From Plantactinospora endophytica (GTDB lineage Bacteria; Actinomycetota; Actinomycetes; Mycobacteriales; Micromonosporaceae), in the NCBI RefSeq assembly GCF_016862915.1, contig NZ_BONW01000005.1, positions 1 to 64,000 on the forward strand: a DNA stretch of 64,000 nt, written 5' to 3'. Of the stretch, positions 54,822 to 63,658 are shown piece by piece (the first letter of the stretch is position 1; every line of letters starts with the position of its first letter). A program made the translations under genes and the position numbers. Below the pieces are notes generated by a model that saw only the letters and a program-made list of their open reading frames with translations, was not told the origin of the DNA and did not search any database.

Positions 54822-56188
54822 CGGCCCGGACTCCGGCGCTCAGCCTGGAGGCGCTGCGGGTGGCGGTCGACAGCGGCGAGATCGACACCGTGGTGCTGGC
54901 CCTGGTCGACATGCAGGGGCGGCTCCAGGGCAAGCGGTTCCACGCGCCGTACTTCCTGACCGAGGTGGTGGCGCACGGCAGCGAGGGCTGTAACTACCTG
55001 CTCGCCGTCGACGTCGAGATGAACACCGTCGACGGGTACGCGATGTCGAGCTGGGAACGCGGCTATGGCGACTTCGCGATGGTCCCCGACCTGAGTACCC
55101 TGCGCCGGGTTCCGTGGCAGCCCGGCACCGCGATGCTGCTCGCCGACCTGCGCTGGCTCGACGGCAGCGGGGACGTACTCGCCTCGCCCCGGCAGATCCT
55201 GCGCCGCCAGCTCGACCGGCTGGCGGCGCACGGCCTGACCGCGTACGCCGGAACCGAGCTGGAGTTCGTGCTCTACCGCGACTCGTACGAGGACGCCTGG
55301 CGCCGGGGCTACCGAGAACTGACCCCGGCGAACCTCTACAACGTGGACTACTCACTGCTCGGCACCGCCCGGGTCGAGCCGCTGCTCCGGCGGATCCGGG
55401 TCGAGATGGCCGGCGCCGGGCTCACCCCGGAGAGCGCGAAGGGGGAGTGCAACCTCGGCCAGCACGAGATCGCCTTCCGCTACGCCGACGCGCTGACCTG
55501 CGCCGACAACCACGTGGTCTACAAGAACGGGACGAAGGAGATCGCCGCCCAGGAGGGCATGTCGATCACCTTCATGGCCAAGCCGAACGAGCGGGAGGGC
55601 AACTCCTGCCACATCCACTTCTCGCTGCGCGGCGCCGACGGCCGCTCGGCGCTGCTCGGCGACGGGCCGGCGGGGCTGTCGGTCACCGGGCAGCGGGTAC
55701 TGGCCGGACTGCTGGCGACGATCCCCGACTTCGCCGTGCTGCTGGCGCCGAACGTCAACTCGTACAAGCGGTACCAGCCCGGCTCGTTCGCCCCGACGGC
55801 GCTGCGTTGGGGCAACGACAATCGCACCTGCGCACTCCGGCTGGTCGGACACGGCCAGGGGATGCGGGTGGAGAACCGGCTACCCGGCGCCGACGTCAAC
55901 CCGTACCTGGCGATCGCGGCACTCGTGGCCGGGGCGGTACACGGAATCGAGGCGGAGCTGACCCTGGAGCCTGAGTTCGTCGGCAACGCGTACGGCGACG
56001 GGTCCGCGCCCCGGGCGCCGCGTACGCTCCGGGACGCGCTCGACCGCTGGACGGAGTCCTCGCTGGCCGTCGAGGCGTTCGGGGCCGAGGTGGTGGCGCA
56101 CTACGCCAACCAGGCACGGGTGGAGTTGGCCGCCTTCGACGCGGCGGTGACGGACTGGGAGCTGCGACGTGGTTTCGAACGACTCTGA
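54818..56188 (+). CDS. Glutamine-synthetase-like gamma-glutamyl-amine ligase
   Basis: 456 aa GS-I-fold enzyme. The metal-binding Glu region is TAYAGTELEFVLY, followed by AKGECNLGQHEIAFRYA. The ATP-binding region is NSCHIHFSL, and RVENRLPGADVNPYL is the late active-site segment. No GlnA-type adenylylation Tyr is visible in the C-terminus. Together with the permease and aldehyde dehydrogenase this resembles the gamma-glutamylation route for polyamines, ethanolamine or similar amines (GlnA3/GlnA4 of Streptomyces, GlnA4 in mycobacteria). Exact substrate undetermined. Confidence 0.9.
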   Translation: MTARTPALSLEALRVAVDSGEIDTVVLALVDMQGRLQGKRFHAPYFLTEVVAHGSEGCNYLLAVDVEMNTVDGYAMSSWERGYGDFAMVPDLSTLRRVPWQPGTAMLLADLRWLDGSGDVLASPRQILRRQLDRLAAHGLTAYAGTELEFVLYRDSYEDAWRRGYRELTPANLYNVDYSLLGTARVEPLLRRIRVEMAGAGLTPESAKGECNLGQHEIAFRYADALTCADNHVVYKNGTKEIAAQEGMSITFMAKPNEREGNSCHIHFSLRGADGRSALLGDGPAGLSVTGQRVLAGLLATIPDFAVLLAPNVNSYKRYQPGSFAPTALRWGNDNRTCALRLVGHGQGMRVENRLPGADVNPYLAIAALVAGAVHGIEAELTLEPEFVGNAYGDGSAPRAPRTLRDALDRWTESSLAVEAFGAEVVAHYANQARVELAAFDAAVTDWELRRGFERL

Positions 56189-57638
56189 CGACTCTGCCGG
56201 CTCTGACAACTCTGCCGGCTCTGACGACTCTGCCGGCTCTCACGACCCTGACGACTCTGCCGGCGCGGTCGGCGCGGTCGGTGTCACCCAGGTGGTGAAT
56301 CCGGCTACCGGGCTGGTGGTGGCGACGGTGCCGCAGACCACCGCCGCCGAGGCGGAGGCGGCGATCGACCGGGCTGCGCGGGCGTACGGGTCGTGGCGGG
56401 AGGTGGCGCCGGGGGACCGGGCCCGGCTGCTGCGCCGGTTCGCCGCCGTGGTCGACGCGCACGTCGAGGAATTGGCCGAGCTGGAGGTACGCAACTCCGG
56501 GCACACCATCGGGAACGCCCGCTGGGAGGCCGGCAACGTCCGGGACGTGCTCGACTACTACGCCGGGGCGCCGGAGCGGTTGACCGGCCGGCAGATCCCG
56601 GTGCCGGGCGGACTGAACGTCACCTTCCACGAACCGCTCGGCGTGGTCGGGGTGATCGTGCCGTGGAACTTCCCGATGCCGATCGCCGGCTGGGGGTTCG
56701 CCCCGGCGCTGGCCGCCGGCAACACGGTGGTGCTCAAGCCGGCCGAGCTGACCCCGCTGACCGCGATCCGCCTCGGCGAACTAGCGCTGGAGGCCGGACT
56801 GCCGCCGGACGTGCTGACCGTGCTGCCCGGTCGGGGGAGTGTGGTGGGCGAGGCGTTCGTCGCACATCCGGCGGTCCGGAAGATCTGCTTCACCGGGTCG
56901 ACCGAGGTGGGTACCCGGATCATGGCCGGCTGTGCCGCCCAGGTGAAACGGCTGACCCTGGAACTCGGCGGCAAGAGCGCCAACCTCGTCTTCGCCGACG
57001 CGGACCTGGCGCGGGCGGCGGCCACCGCGCCGTACGCGGTCTTCGACAACGCCGGGCAGGACTGTTGCGCACGGTCCCGGATCCTGGTGCAACGCCCGGT
57101 GTACGACCGCTTCCTGGAGTTGCTGGAGCCGGCCGTCCAGGCGTTCCGGGTGGAGGATCCGGCGCTGGAGACGGCCGAGATGGGTCCACTCATCTCGGCC
57201 GGGCACCGGAAGTCGGTATCGTCCTATCTAGACGGTGCCGAGGTCGCCTTCACCGGCTCCTGCCCCGAGGGCCCCGGATTCTGGCACGCCCCCACCGTCC
57301 TGCTGGCCCGGTCGCCGGCCGAGCGGCACTGGCGGGAGGAGATCTTCGGCCCGGTCGTCTCGGTGCTGCCCTTCGACGACGAGGCCGAAGCGGTGGCGCT
57401 GGCCAACGACACCGAGTACGGCCTCTCCGGCTCGATCTGGACCCAGGACGTCGGACGGGCGATCCGGGTGGCCCGAGGCGTCGAGTCCGGCAACCTAAGC
57501 GTCAACTCGCACTCGTCAGTGCGGTACTGGACGCCGTTCGGCGGGATGAAACGCTCCGGCCTGGGCCGCGAACTCGGCCCGGACGCCCTGCACGCCTTCA
57601 CCGACGTCAAGAACGTCTTCCTCGCCACCGACGCCTGA
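56169..57638 (+). CDS. Aldehyde dehydrogenase of the amine-utilisation operon
   Basis: 489 aa NAD(P)-dependent aldehyde dehydrogenase, presumably oxidising the gamma-glutamyl aldehyde. It has VIVPWNFPMPIAGWGFAP, the FTGSTEVG loop, the catalytic Glu in LELGGKSANLVF and the catalytic Cys in NAGQDCCARSRILV. The first 35 residues are a Ser/Asp/Gly repeat (DDSAGS units) encoded by an 18-bp tandem array, 56185-56270. The GTG at 56169 overlaps the ligase gene by 20 nt; an internal start after the repeat is possible. Confidence 0.93.
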   Translation: MVSNDSDDSAGSDNSAGSDDSAGSHDPDDSAGAVGAVGVTQVVNPATGLVVATVPQTTAAEAEAAIDRAARAYGSWREVAPGDRARLLRRFAAVVDAHVEELAELEVRNSGHTIGNARWEAGNVRDVLDYYAGAPERLTGRQIPVPGGLNVTFHEPLGVVGVIVPWNFPMPIAGWGFAPALAAGNTVVLKPAELTPLTAIRLGELALEAGLPPDVLTVLPGRGSVVGEAFVAHPAVRKICFTGSTEVGTRIMAGCAAQVKRLTLELGGKSANLVFADADLARAAATAPYAVFDNAGQDCCARSRILVQRPVYDRFLELLEPAVQAFRVEDPALETAEMGPLISAGHRKSVSSYLDGAEVAFTGSCPEGPGFWHAPTVLLARSPAERHWREEIFGPVVSVLPFDDEAEAVALANDTEYGLSGSIWTQDVGRAIRVARGVESGNLSVNSHSSVRYWTPFGGMKRSGLGRELGPDALHAFTDVKNVFLATDA

Positions 57639-57657
57639 CGGCCGACGCAGCCCTGGG

Positions 57658-57867
57658 TCAGCCCTGCGCGCCCGCCCGATGATCGCAGTACGACGAGCCG
57701 ACGAAGGCCCGCCACGCGCCGGTCCCGAAGCTCAGCGTGCCGCCGTCGGGGTCCTTGCTGTCTCGGACCAGTACGACCCCCGGCAGGTTGTCGGCGACCT
57801 CGACGCAGTTGCCGCCACTGCCGCCGCTGCGGGTGGACTTTCGCCAGTTCGCGTTCGTCACATCCAT
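57658..57867 (-). CDS. DUF397 protein
   Basis: 69 aa protein beginning MDVTNANWRKSTRSGGSGGN, with VRDSKDPDGGTLSFG and AWRAFV, the standard DUF397 pattern. These proteins act with XRE-DUF5753 regulators in Streptomyces development and antibiotic control, perhaps as an antitoxin/anti-regulator type pair. It overlaps the 3' end of its XRE partner by 10 nt. Confidence 0.92.
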   Translation of the reverse strand: MDVTNANWRKSTRSGGSGGNCVEVADNLPGVVLVRDSKDPDGGTLSFGTGAWRAFVGSSYCDHRAGAQG

Positions 57868-58670
57868 GGCCGCACGATCTCCTTGATCAGGTCGAGCGAC
57901 TGCCCGTCCGGCAGCGCTACGTTCCGGACACTCTCCCACTTTCCCAGCAGAGCTTCCACGTCCTCGGTCCGGTCAACCACGGACCCGCCGAGCTGATTCT
58001 CCAGATGTCCGACCCAACCGCCCTCCTCGGACCGGGAGAGCACGAATGGACCGCTCAATCCGGCATGCAGGCCGACGTTGGAGGGCAGCACGTGCACGTG
58101 AATGTGCGGACGTTCGGCCATATTCAGCAGGTGGAGGAGTTGCTCGGCCATCACCTTCTCGTATCCGTTGGCGAACCGGCGCAGGGCCGTCTCCTCGACC
58201 ACGGCGACAAACTGTGGCGGGTGTTCCTGGGTCAGAATCGCCTGCCTGGCCATCCGAGCAGCGACGAGGCTCTCGACCTCCTCCTCGGTGCGAGTGTCGT
58301 CCGCGCCACGCAGGATCGCGCGGGCGTAGGCGGGAGTCTGGAGGAGGCCGGGGATGAGATTCGGCTCGAAACAGCGGAGTTGCTTCGCCACGCGTTCCGC
58401 GTCCAGCCAGGGGCGGAACCAGATCGGCTCACCGTCTCGTTCCGCGAGCAGCAGCAGCGACACGAACAGGTTTCCGGTCTTGAAGATCTTGTCGGCTCGG
58501 GCCAGGTAGACGGCGTCCAGCGGGCGTTGGCCGAGTTCGACCGCCGAGACCATCGAGGCGGAGAAGTGCGCCAGCTTGCCGTACTCCTCCTGACTGAGTT
58601 CGGCGTTGACGCGCATCAACCGCAACTGGGTCCGGATGAGGTCCGCGGTGGGGATGAGCTTCTTCGACAT
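57858..58670 (-). CDS. XRE-family regulator with DUF5753
   Basis: 270 aa. The N-terminal helix-turn-helix (LRLMRVNAELSQEEYGKLAH) is followed by DUF5753 from about residue 90 (EPNLIPGLLQTPAYARAILR, MAERPHIHVHVLPSNVGLHA). ATG at 58670 with a perfect GGAGG 4 nt upstream. DUF397 overlaps its end. Streptomyces members (WhiJ group) control development and secondary metabolism. Confidence 0.92.
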   Translation of the reverse strand: MSKKLIPTADLIRTQLRLMRVNAELSQEEYGKLAHFSASMVSAVELGQRPLDAVYLARADKIFKTGNLFVSLLLLAERDGEPIWFRPWLDAERVAKQLRCFEPNLIPGLLQTPAYARAILRGADDTRTEEEVESLVAARMARQAILTQEHPPQFVAVVEETALRRFANGYEKVMAEQLLHLLNMAERPHIHVHVLPSNVGLHAGLSGPFVLSRSEEGGWVGHLENQLGGSVVDRTEDVEALLGKWESVRNVALPDGQSLDLIKEIVRPWM

Positions 58671-58775
58671 ACTTCCTCCACAGTGCTCCGGGTAGCACCG
58701 GAAATGACCGTGCCGAGAGTAGTCCTGTGGAAGCCCAGTGTCACCGGCAGAAGTGGTGGTGGAACCGGCAGAACT

Positions 58776-59054
58776 TCAGCGCCGCCGGTTCAGCAGATGC
58801 GGGGCGTGTTCGCGTACGGCCGCGAGGAGTTGGCGCCGGGACGGGTTCACCAGCGGGTGCCCGGCGACGTCCACCGTCGGGACGGTCTCGTTGCCGTCGG
58901 CCACCGAACGGACGAAGGCCGCCGCCTCCGGATCCCGCCAGATGTTCACCTTCCGCACCGGCAGCCGGACGAAGAGAAGCTGGAACATCAACTTCATGCA
59001 GTACGGGCACCACGGTCGCCAGTAGAGGACGACCTCGTTCCGAGACTCGCTCAT
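58776..59054 (-). CDS. Mycoredoxin-like glutaredoxin
   Basis: 92 aa glutaredoxin-fold protein with the active site WCPYC near residue 15, then LPVRKVNIWRDPEAAAFVRS and the cis-Pro segment NETVPTVDVAGHPLVNPS. Actinobacterial mycoredoxins reduce mycothiol mixed disulfides. Start at ATG 59054. It is divergent from the SDR gene. Confidence 0.9.
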   Translation of the reverse strand: MSESRNEVVLYWRPWCPYCMKLMFQLLFVRLPVRKVNIWRDPEAAAFVRSVADGNETVPTVDVAGHPLVNPSRRQLLAAVREHAPHLLNRRR

Positions 59055-59171
59055 CACCGTCACCCGCTCTCGTACCAGTTGCCGCCGAGCGTAGCCGGCA
59101 ATCGGCTCTCGACCACCGGTCCGCCACTGGGCGAGGATGCCGGGGAACGGGTCGGACGGAGGAGCGTCGGA

Positions 59172-59945
59172 ATGGTGATGAGTGATCGACTGGCCGGGCG
59201 GGTGGCCGTGGTGACCGGTGCCGGCAGCGGGATCGGGCTGGCCACCGTACGCCGGCTCGCCGCCGAGGGGGCCCGGGTGGTCTGCGTCGACATCGCGGCC
59301 GAGGCCGGGCAGGCCGCCGCCGACGAGGTGGAAGGTGACTTCGTGGCCTGCGACGTGGCCGACGAGGCACAGGTACGCGATCTCTTCGACCAGGTCGCGG
59401 CCCGGCACGGCCGGATCGACGTTGCCTTCAACAACGCCGGCATCTCCCCGCCGGACGACGACTCGATCCTGGAGACCGGCCTGGACGCCTGGGAGCGGGT
59501 GCTCCGGGTCAACACCACAAGCGTCTACCTCTGCTGCAAATACGTCATCCCGCACATGCTGCGTCAGGGCAAGGGCTCGATCGTCAACACCGCCTCGTTC
59601 GTCGCGCTGATGGGGGCGGCCACCTCGCAGATCGCCTACACCGCGAGCAAGGGCGGGGTACTGGCGCTGACCCGGGAACTCGGGGTGCAGTTCGCCCGGC
59701 AGGGAATCCGGGTGAACGCGCTCTGCCCGGGGCCGATCGGCACCCCGCTGCTCCGGGAACTCTTCGCCAAGGACCCGGAACGGGCCGCCCGGCGGCTGGT
59801 GCACGTACCGATGGGCCGGTTCGGCGAGCCCGACGAGATCGCCGCCGCCGTCGCCTTCCTGGCCAGCGACGACGCGTCGTTCATGACCGCCGCCCAGTTC
59901 GTGGTCGACGGGGGGATAACCGGCGCGTACGTCACCCCGCTGTGA
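59172..59945 (+). CDS. Short-chain dehydrogenase/reductase
   Basis: 257 aa classical SDR. The cofactor motif is VVTGAGSGIGLA, with an Asp after the second strand (VVCVDIA) indicating NAD(H). NNAG is followed by the catalytic Ser (NTASFVALMG) and the YTASK motif, then CPGPIGTPLL. Related to the SDR (Rv2857c) found beside glnA4 and aldC in mycobacteria, but here separated from them by the XRE pair. Substrate unknown. Confidence 0.92.
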   Translation: MVMSDRLAGRVAVVTGAGSGIGLATVRRLAAEGARVVCVDIAAEAGQAAADEVEGDFVACDVADEAQVRDLFDQVAARHGRIDVAFNNAGISPPDDDSILETGLDAWERVLRVNTTSVYLCCKYVIPHMLRQGKGSIVNTASFVALMGAATSQIAYTASKGGVLALTRELGVQFARQGIRVNALCPGPIGTPLLRELFAKDPERAARRLVHVPMGRFGEPDEIAAAVAFLASDDASFMTAAQFVVDGGITGAYVTPL

Positions 59946-60024
59946 GGTTGTCCGGTGACGTCCGGATGTCGTCCGGGTCACCGAAGCGTGAGCGCGGATG
60001 GGCGGCGACGTTAGGCTTGAGGTC

Positions 60025-60882
60025 ATGAACGTCCGTGCGCCGTTGACCCCCGGCACGCTCTCTCCGTGGCGCCAGGTGCCGTCCCACATCGTCCGCCCCG
60101 AGTACGTCGGCAAGAAGCGGCCGAAGGAGTGGCGCGGCTCGCACGTGCAGTCCGCCGAGACGATCGAGAAGATGCGGGTCGCCGGCCGGATCGCCGCCCA
60201 GGCCACCCAGCTTGCCGGTGAGCACTGCAAGCCGGGCGTCACCACCGACGAGATCGACCGGGTGGTGCACGAGTTCCTGGTCGACCACGACGCCTACCCC
60301 TCCACCCTCGGCTACAAGGGCTTCCCCAAGTCCTGCTGCACCAGCCTCAACGAGGTGATCTGCCACGGCATCCCCGACTCGACGGTGCTGATGGACGGCG
60401 ACATCATCAACGTCGACGTGACCGCGTACCTGGACGGGGTGCACGGGGACACCGACGCCACGTTCTGCGTCGGCGAGGTCGCCGAGCCGGCCCGGCTGCT
60501 GGTGGAGCGGACCCACGAGGCGATGATGCGGGGCATCCGGGCGGTCGCCCCGGGCCGGCAGATCAACGTGGTCGGCCGGGTGATCGAGTCGTACGCCAAG
60601 CGGTTCGGCTACGGCGTCGTCCGGGACTTCACCGGGCACGGCATCGGCGAGGCGTTCCACAGCGGGCTCTACGTGCCGCACTACGACAGCCCCCGGCCCA
60701 CCGACGTGATGGAGCCCGGGATGACCTTCACGATCGAGCCGATGATCACCCTCGGCACCCATGAGTACGACATGTGGGACGACGGCTGGACCGTGGTCAC
60801 CAAGGACCGGCGCTGGACCGCGCAGTTCGAGCACACCATCGTGGTCACCGAGGACGGCCACGAGATCCTCACGCTGCCGTGA
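60025..60882 (+). CDS. map: Methionine aminopeptidase, type I with N-terminal extension
   Basis: 285 aa metallopeptidase that removes N-terminal Met. Metal ligands appear in [35 protein letters not shown] and [14 protein letters not shown]. The first 40 residues ([20 protein letters not shown]) are the Pro-rich extension of actinobacterial MapB. ATG at 60025 closely follows TAGGCT (60012-60017), suggesting a leaderless transcript. TGATG overlap with the next small ORF. Confidence 0.97.
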   Translation: MNVRAPLTPGTLSPWRQVPSHIVRPEYVGKKRPKEWRGSHVQSAETIEKMRVAGRIAAQATQLAGEHCKPGVTTDEIDRVVHEFLVDHDAYPSTLGYKGFPKSCCTSLNEVICHGIPDSTVLMDGDIINVDVTAYLDGVHGDTDATFCVGEVAEPARLLVERTHEAMMRGIRAVAPGRQINVVGRVIESYAKRFGYGVVRDFTGHGIGEAFHSGLYVPHYDSPRPTDVMEPGMTFTIEPMITLGTHEYDMWDDGWTVVTKDRRWTAQFEHTIVVTEDGHEILTLP

Positions 60883-61010
60883 TGGAGGATTCCCACACTG
60901 CTGCCGTGCAGTGCGACCCGCACGTTGTCGTGCCGGCGGACCCGCACACGGCCGTGCCGGACGATCCGCACACTGCCGTGCCGGACGCCCGACGGGACGT
61001 CGCCCGGTGA
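60882..61010 (+). CDS. Translationally coupled 42-residue repeat protein
   Basis: This small frame starts in the TGATG overlap with map and ends in the GTGA overlap with the VIT1 gene. It encodes [10 protein letters not shown] followed by three 8-residue repeats (DPHxxVPA/D), from a 24-bp tandem array between about 60915 and 60986. The His/Asp content could bind metal ions, which would suit the neighbouring metal transporter, but the frame may only couple translation. No recognised family. Confidence 0.5.
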   Translation: MEDSHTAAVQCDPHVVVPADPHTAVPDDPHTAVPDARRDVAR

Positions 61011-61717
61011 CGGACGCCGCCACCCCGGTCAGCGAACACCACCACGCCGACGTCTCCGGCGGCTGGCTGCGCCCCGCCGTCTTCGGGGCGATGGACGGCC
61101 TGGTCACCAACATCGCGTTGATCGCGGGCGTCGGCGGCGGTGGGGTAGCGCCACGCAACGTCGTACTGACCGGGTTCGCCGGGCTGGTCGCCGGGGCGAT
61201 CTCGATGGGGCTCGGCGAGTACACCAGCGTGCAGTCGCAGAACGAGCAGGTCGCCGCCGAGGTCGCCAAGGAGCGCCGCGAGTTGGAGCGGAACCCGGAC
61301 GGCGAGGCCCGGGAACTCGCCGACGCCTGGGTCGAACGAGGGCTGCCCCGGGACCTCGCCGAGCAGGTGGCGGACGTACTCCGGCACAACCCGGAGGAGG
61401 CGCTTCGGGTGCACGTGCAGGAGGAGTTGGGCGTCGACGCCGACGACCGGCCCAGCCCGTGGACCGCCGCCTTCTCGTCGTTCCTCTGCTTCTCGGTCGG
61501 CGCTCTGGTGCCGTTGATCACGTACCTGCTCGGCTTCTCCAGCCTCTGGCTGGCGCTGGGCGTGGGCGGTCTCGGCCTGTTCGTCGCGGGAGCGCTGGTC
61601 GCCCGGTTCACCAACCGGAAGTGGTGGGTCAGCGGCGGCCGGCAACTGCTGCTCGGCGCGGCGGCCACCGCCGCGACGTACCTGGTCGGCCGACTGATCG
61701 GCGTCGGCGTGAGCTGA
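61007..61717 (+). CDS. VIT1/CCC1-family iron/manganese transporter
   Basis: 236 aa. The first helix region LRPAVFGAMDGLVTNIALIA and GLVAGAISMGLGEYTSVQSQ are the VIT/CCC1 metal-transport core. A charged cytoplasmic loop (about residues 75-150, ERRELERNPDGEARELADAW) lies between helices 2 and 3. HHHAD near the N-terminus may bind metal. Function in actinobacteria is unproven; ferrous iron or Mn transport is inferred from the family. GTG start inside GTGA. Confidence 0.9.
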   Translation: MTDAATPVSEHHHADVSGGWLRPAVFGAMDGLVTNIALIAGVGGGGVAPRNVVLTGFAGLVAGAISMGLGEYTSVQSQNEQVAAEVAKERRELERNPDGEARELADAWVERGLPRDLAEQVADVLRHNPEEALRVHVQEELGVDADDRPSPWTAAFSSFLCFSVGALVPLITYLLGFSSLWLALGVGGLGLFVAGALVARFTNRKWWVSGGRQLLLGAAATAATYLVGRLIGVGVS

Positions 61718-61766
61718 CCGGCGCGTCCCGAACCAGGCCCTTAGACAGCAGTACTCGTCGACCGAG

Positions 61767-62267
61767 CTACGCCTTGTCGGACTGGCTCGGTTCGAGTCGG
61801 AAGACCCGGATGTTCCGACCGCCGGCCCGGGTCACGTACGTCCGGTACGCCGGCCACTCGGTCACCAGCAGCGTCCAGAGCCGCTCCCGTTCCGCGCCGT
61901 CGACCAGCCGCGCCCGGACCGGTATCCGGTTGCCGTCGACGGTGATCGTGGCGGTCGGGTCGGCGAGCAGGTTGAGCGCCCAGGCGGGCTGCTCCGGGCG
62001 ACCCCAGTTCGACCCGGTCACCACGTACGCGTCACCGTCCGGCACGTACAGCAGCGGGTTGCTGCGCGGGCGCCCGGACCGGCGGCCGGTGGTGGTGATC
62101 AGCAGTGATGGCACCAGGCCGAGCGCCACCACCCGGCCCCGGGTCAGTTTGGCGACCAGGCGGTCGGCCGGGACCAGTACCGGCGTGCAGGCGGCGAACC
62201 AGCGCGAGTGGCCGAGCCGGCGGACGGCCCTGCCCAGCGCGGAGACCGGTCTTCCCGAAGCGGACAT
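61767..62267 (-). CDS. Ddn-type F420-dependent nitroreductase-family protein
   Basis: 166 aa deazaflavin-dependent nitroreductase/FDOR family. SLLITTTGRRSGRPRSNPLL and TGSNWGRPEQPAWALNLLAD are the F420-binding hallmarks of Ddn-like proteins. Uses reduced F420; physiological substrate unknown. ATG at 62267. Confidence 0.92.
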   Translation of the reverse strand: MSASGRPVSALGRAVRRLGHSRWFAACTPVLVPADRLVAKLTRGRVVALGLVPSLLITTTGRRSGRPRSNPLLYVPDGDAYVVTGSNWGRPEQPAWALNLLADPTATITVDGNRIPVRARLVDGAERERLWTLLVTEWPAYRTYVTRAGGRNIRVFRLEPSQSDKA

Positions 62268-62329
62268 CGACCCAGTGTGCCGGTTGCCCGTCCCGCCCGG
62301 AACCTCAGACCGGGCGGCGCGCCCCGTCC

Positions 62330-62430
62330 GGGCCGGAACTCCAGGCAGGCCACGTCAGGCCGGGCCGGAACTCCAGCCAGATCGGGTCAGGCCGGGCCGG
62401 TCCGGAACTCCGGCCAGGCCGGGTCAGGCC
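62330..62430. repeat. Three imperfect tandem repeats
   Basis: GGGCCGGAACTCCAG...GTCAGGCC occurs at 62330-62361 and 62362-62393, with a variant copy at 62394-62430 that contains an extra TCCGG. The last copy reaches into the stop region of the DUF4439 gene. Confidence 0.75.
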
Positions 62431-62846
62431 GGGCGGCCCGGGAACGGCACCGTGGTCGGGCTGATCCCGGCCGCCTTCCGCCACCGGGTGGCCCGGACCG
62501 CCGCGTCGGTGAGCCCGTCCAGTGCCCGGGTCCGGTCGGCACCCTCGGTCGCCGGCAACGCCGCCCGCCAGACTCCTGCGGTCCGCTCCTCCACCTCGAC
62601 CGCCAGCCGGAGCGCGCCGGCCTCGTCGGTGACCGGGAACGGCAGCGCGTACGCCGGCTCGGCCCCCGGCACCGGCCCGCCCCGTTCGGTGAGCAGCAGG
62701 ACGAGGGCGTCCCGCCGACTGCGGTGCGCCGCCTCGGCCGAACGGGCCTGCTCGGCGGCGGCACCCTTCAGCCGTACCCCGATCGGCCCGTACGCGTAGA
62801 TCGCCGCGTGCTCGGCGGAGAGCGCCGCCGCCAGTGCCTCGGACAT
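62424..62846 (-). CDS. DUF4439 ferritin-like protein
   Basis: 140 aa helical protein beginning [20 protein letters not shown]. The Glu/His in [12 protein letters not shown] and [12 protein letters not shown] fit the ferritin-like DUF4439 bundle. Function unknown, possibly metal binding or stress related. Start ATG 62846. It follows the lipoprotein gene and a short coupled frame. Confidence 0.85.
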   Translation of the reverse strand: MSEALAAALSAEHAAIYAYGPIGVRLKGAAAEQARSAEAAHRSRRDALVLLLTERGGPVPGAEPAYALPFPVTDEAGALRLAVEVEERTAGVWRAALPATEGADRTRALDGLTDAAVRATRWRKAAGISPTTVPFPGRPA

Positions 62847-62959
62847 CAGCCCGTCCTCCCGAACGTCACGCCGCCCCGCCGGGTCACCGGCGCACCTCCG
62901 GACGGGTCGACCGGGCCGCGACACACACCGACGTCCCGGGTCGCCTCGTCCACGGTCAC
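62846..62959 (-). CDS. Short bridging ORF between lipoprotein and DUF4439
   Basis: A 37-residue frame starts in a GTGA overlap with the lipoprotein stop and ends in a TGATG overlap with the DUF4439 start. It contains two near-repeats, [11 protein letters not shown] (partly upstream) and [11 protein letters not shown], from a duplicated GGAGGTG..CCGGTGACC. Coding value is uncertain; it may only carry ribosomes across the gap. Confidence 0.25.
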   Translation of the reverse strand: MTVDEATRDVGVCRGPVDPSGGAPVTRRGGVTFGRTG

Positions 62960-63489
62960 CGGAGCACCTCCAGGTGGGTCGCCCGGGCGGCGGCGATCGA
63001 CCCGACCAGCGCGGACCGGCTGGCCGGCGCCTCGGTGCACGCCTTGGCGGCGGCCTCCCGGCCCTGCTGCTCCGCCTCCCGCAACTGGCTCAGCGCGGCG
63101 GAGGCGCTGCCCGCCCCGGGGTCGGCCGCCGGGGTCGTGGCGGCGGCGCTGGCGCTCGGCAGGGCGGTGCCGGTCACCCGGGCCAGCTCGGCGGCGTGCG
63201 CCCGGTGCGCCTCGGCCACCGGGCGGAGCCGGTCGGCCAGTTCGGGGAACGCGGTGATCGCGGCGTCGTACCGGGCGGCGAGGTCGAGGGCACCAGTGAT
63301 CAACGGCGCCAGCGGGTCCGGCGGAGGCGGATCGGGCTCGTCGCCGAAGAGACCACAGCCGGTGAGCGGGCCGGTGGCACCGACCAGCGCCACCAGGGCG
63401 ACTCCGCGTACCACTTCGCGCCGGGACCGCCCCGGCGCGCCGATCGTCTGCTTCGGGTTCCCGATCCGCACCCGGCAAGTCAACACCAT
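62956..63489 (-). CDS. Predicted lipoprotein, function unknown
   Basis: 177 aa from ATG 63489. An N-region rich in Arg (SRREVVRG) precedes a hydrophobic core and the lipobox LTGC. A proline run ([10 protein letters not shown]) and helical segments follow ([39 protein letters not shown]). The helical part resembles the DUF4439 neighbour in length and style. A GTG at 63486 is an alternative start. Confidence 0.7.
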   Translation of the reverse strand: MVLTCRVRIGNPKQTIGAPGRSRREVVRGVALVALVGATGPLTGCGLFGDEPDPPPPDPLAPLITGALDLAARYDAAITAFPELADRLRPVAEAHRAHAAELARVTGTALPSASAAATTPAADPGAGSASAALSQLREAEQQGREAAAKACTEAPASRSALVGSIAAARATHLEVLR

Positions 63490-63658
63490 CGGTGCCGCCG
63501 ACGGGGTCGGCACGCTCGCCACGGCCGGTCGTCGGTGCGCCGATCGGGCTCTCGGGCGGCCAGCGCGTTACGCTCTGCGCAGCCGCCGGGCGCTTCAGCC
63601 CGGTGGCACACCGGTGTGGCTACCGGCCGGGGCCGGTGATCGTGAGAGAGGGGCGGAG

